Assembly (NCBI GenBank): GCA_007376295.1
Contig: VMGB01000002.1
Coordinates: 89,013 to 153,012, forward strand
DNA: 64,000 nt
DNA from: Parcubacteria group bacterium Gr01-1014_13
GTDB lineage: Bacteria > Patescibacteria > ABY1 > Magasanikbacterales > GWA2-37-8
Direction of reading: 5' to 3'
In this document: in pieces, positions 62,700-64,000 of the stretch
Numbering within the stretch: the first letter of the stretch is position 1
Layout of the letters: every line of letters starts with the position of its first letter
Made by a program: the position numbers and the translations under genes
The notes under the pieces: model-generated
Database searches by the model: none
Seen by the model: the letters and a program-made list of their open reading frames with translations, nothing else
Told to the model about the DNA's origin: nothing

Positions 62700-63131
62700 A
62701 TGAGCAAAAAGACGCCTAAACTTCCTTCTGAGCTTCTAGCGGATAGATTAAAAAAGAAGGGTTGGGCAATCGTTGAAAATGTAAAGCCGTCAAAATTTGA
62801 AGTGAAAGATCTTGAACTAGTCTCCATTCTAAAGGACGGGGAAGAGTCTGTAGATGGTGATACTATGCGCCAGCGCGCAACAAATCTCAAGGCCAATTTT
62901 GGTCTTGATGATGCAAAATATATTCTGGATCACCAAGCAGAAATTCCAGTTGAATTTAGAGGGAAATATTTAATATTTCCAGGAACGCTTTTTGATTGTA
63001 TGCATATACCATCTATTCGTTGGGAGGATGGTAAATGGCAATTTGGTTTTATTCCGGTAAGTTTTGGCTTTAACTACGGTGATGACGATCTTTTGGTTCG
63101 TTCCAAGCATGCTAATAAAGGTCAGGCGTAG
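62700..63131 (+). CDS. Orphan SD-led protein, paralogue of the gene at 18952
   Basis: 143 residues. It shares with the 18952 protein the ordered block M-R-x-R-A, L-x-A-N-x-G-L-x-D-A-K, L-D-H-Q, F-R and G-T-L, then a Trp- and Phe-rich strand region and D-L-L-V-R near the end. The N-terminal Lys-rich region differs. GGAGG six bases before the ATG, own promoter and own terminator. Function unknown; with a second copy 43.7 kb away in the window, it is likely a small expanded family. Confidence 0.75.
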   Translation: MSKKTPKLPSELLADRLKKKGWAIVENVKPSKFEVKDLELVSILKDGEESVDGDTMRQRATNLKANFGLDDAKYILDHQAEIPVEFRGKYLIFPGTLFDCMHIPSIRWEDGKWQFGFIPVSFGFNYGDDDLLVRSKHANKGQA

Positions 63132-63149
63132 TGATGGAAATAATTTGGG

Positions 63150-63179
63150 CCCTCGAAAGTTATTCGAGGGTATTTTTTT
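63150..63179 (+). terminator. Terminator of the 62700 gene
   Basis: CCCTCGAA/TTCGAGGG stem with a five-base loop, then T-A-T and seven T. Confidence 0.85.
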
Positions 63180-63181
63180 AC

Positions 63182-63209
63182 TGGACAAAATTTTGAACTG
63201 TGTTAACAT
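63182..63209 (+). promoter_or_regulatory. Possible promoter of the SpoIID-domain gene
   Basis: -35 TGGACA (63182-63187), a 16-base spacer and -10 TAACAT (63204-63209), with the start expected within about three bases of the ATG. Confidence 0.4.
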
Positions 63210-63218
63210 TATTCCACT

Positions 63219-64000
63219 ATGCGAATTACTAGATTTTTTGGAAAGATTGCAGCCCTGGCCCTTTTTACTTCTGTTTTCTTATTTTCTCATATCGTTTTGG
63301 CCGAAACTCCTATTAGTTCTTTGCCTGAAGTTAATTCTACAACCACCCCTACCATCCCTACCACCTCGGCTGTTTCGACTACTGCTATAGAAGTGATAAA
63401 TATTGCCCCCACTTCTTTTTCGGACCGTAAACTTATACCAGAGCCAAATATCCGTGTCGGTTTGTACAAAACAAAAGATCCGGTAAAATTTACTTCGGAT
63501 TTTATTTATGAAGTTTGGATAAATAAAGAATTTGTTGGCGCACTATTTGCTCAAGACAATGTAGTTTTAAGTTACAAAAATGGCATTTATAATATTACTA
63601 GCGACAGCCTGACGGTAACTTCTTCAAACTATATCCGTTTAGTGCCGCAGGATTCTCATGCCTTTTTTACTTTGACTAATTATAGTCGTCCGGTAAAAGG
63701 ACGAGGAAAAATAAATTTTAATGTTTATCGTGGTACTTTAGAATACCGCTATTCCCCGAAAAGCAAACTACCATATATTATAAACGAATTGCCTTTGGAT
63801 TTTTATGTGCTCGGCGTGGCCGAAATTTACAACACCGCTCCCGAGGAATATGTTAAAGCGTTAATGGTCGCGGCACGTTCGTATGCCTACGCCAATATTA
63901 GCAAAACTCCGCCGACCGAAAAAAGAATGTTTGATGTTTATCCCACCACAGTAGATCAAATTTATCTGGGATATAATTCGGAATTATTTATGCCGCGGGT
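63219..64000 (+). CDS. SpoIID/LytB-domain secreted protein (partial, runs off the window)
   Basis: About 260 residues visible; the frame continues past the end. A signal peptide (about 1-30: basic start, hydrophobic core, V-L-A) is followed by a Thr/Ser/Pro-rich linker and a beta region. Near residues 185-215 L-P-L-D-F-Y-V-L-G-V-A-E-I and K-A-L-M-V-A-A-R-S-Y-A-Y match SpoIID domains, lytic enzymes that cut peptidoglycan glycan chains, or the related amidase enhancers. The C-terminus cannot be assessed. Confidence 0.85.
   Translation, partial: MRITRFFGKIAALALFTSVFLFSHIVLAETPISSLPEVNSTTTPTIPTTSAVSTTAIEVINIAPTSFSDRKLIPEPNIRVGLYKTKDPVKFTSDFIYEVWINKEFVGALFAQDNVVLSYKNGIYNITSDSLTVTSSNYIRLVPQDSHAFFTLTNYSRPVKGRGKINFNVYRGTLEYRYSPKSKLPYIINELPLDFYVLGVAEIYNTAPEEYVKALMVAARSYAYANISKTPPTEKRMFDVYPTTVDQIYLGYNSELFMPR

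Overview
The window looks like a piece of the chromosome of an ultra-small, host-dependent bacterium of the Patescibacteria (Candidate Phyla Radiation), most like a Parcubacteria-type lineage. This is inferred from gene content, not from a 16S gene. The genome is AT-rich and very compact. It carries translation, DNA repair, nucleotide salvage and type IV pilus genes, but almost no amino-acid, lipid or respiratory metabolism. It also has families common in this group: a DUF5671-like protein, an lmo0937-like peptide, YtxH, PilM/N/O, LssY and NIF3. The standard code fits: an antitoxin ends in TGA, and the housekeeping frames I read contain no in-frame TGA.

Layout. 1-5032: the tail of an SH3-domain surface protein, a SpoU methyltransferase, an unknown gene, then a minus-strand operon rpiB-rpe-trxB-small membrane protein-pfkB kinase. 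5215-10203 (+): a small Cys-containing gene, ileS, a NIF3 protein and ruvA. 10209-18796 (-): argH with an amidohydrolase, then a compact dTTP-synthesis operon (dCMP deaminase, a P-loop kinase, dUTPase, an unknown gene, thyA, folA, tmk, a membrane protein, gatB). 18952-25647: an SD-led orphan gene, a decayed pyruvate-kinase-like gene, rplA with a putative L1-binding leader, an NtrC-like AAA+ protein with an altered GAFTGA loop, a matrixin-type protease, and a group of tiny envelope or stress genes. 25727-27903: an ArsR regulator divergent from an OmpR/histidine-kinase pair. 27904-28535 has no good gene and ends in a terminator. 28536-34693 mixes small Cys-rich orphans, a membrane-anchored orphan, tRNA-Asn, proS, a DUF5671-like gene and trpS. 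34927-37677 is a 916-residue orphan with a split metallophosphoesterase signature and a coiled-coil insert. 37740-46048: tgt, a UvrD-type helicase, a RelE-type toxin-antitoxin pair, rpsL-rpsG-fusA, tRNA-Ala and ychF. 46038-52671 (-): a Trm11-like methyltransferase and the pilus assembly operon pilB-pilC-pilM-pilN-pilO-orf. 52837-58170: rpsF-ssb-rpsR, epmA-efp, a PAP2/LssY phosphatase and a CuA-type cupredoxin lipoprotein. 58259-64000: three tRNAs around a pterin dehydratase and a tRNA-linked HTH/endonuclease-like gene, an AI-2E-type transporter, a flippase, a second copy of the SD-led orphan family, and the start of a SpoIID-domain gene.

The most striking pattern is in gene starts. Housekeeping genes have good -35/-10 promoters, nearly always 17 bases apart, but no Shine-Dalgarno sequence, and several appear leaderless. 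A separate set of short, G+C-richer orphan genes has a strong GGAGG about 6-8 bases before the start, its own promoter and usually its own terminator. Two of these (18952-19395 and 62700-63131) are paralogues of an unrecognised family, and several others are small Cys-pair proteins. This set is the best candidate here for an undescribed system.
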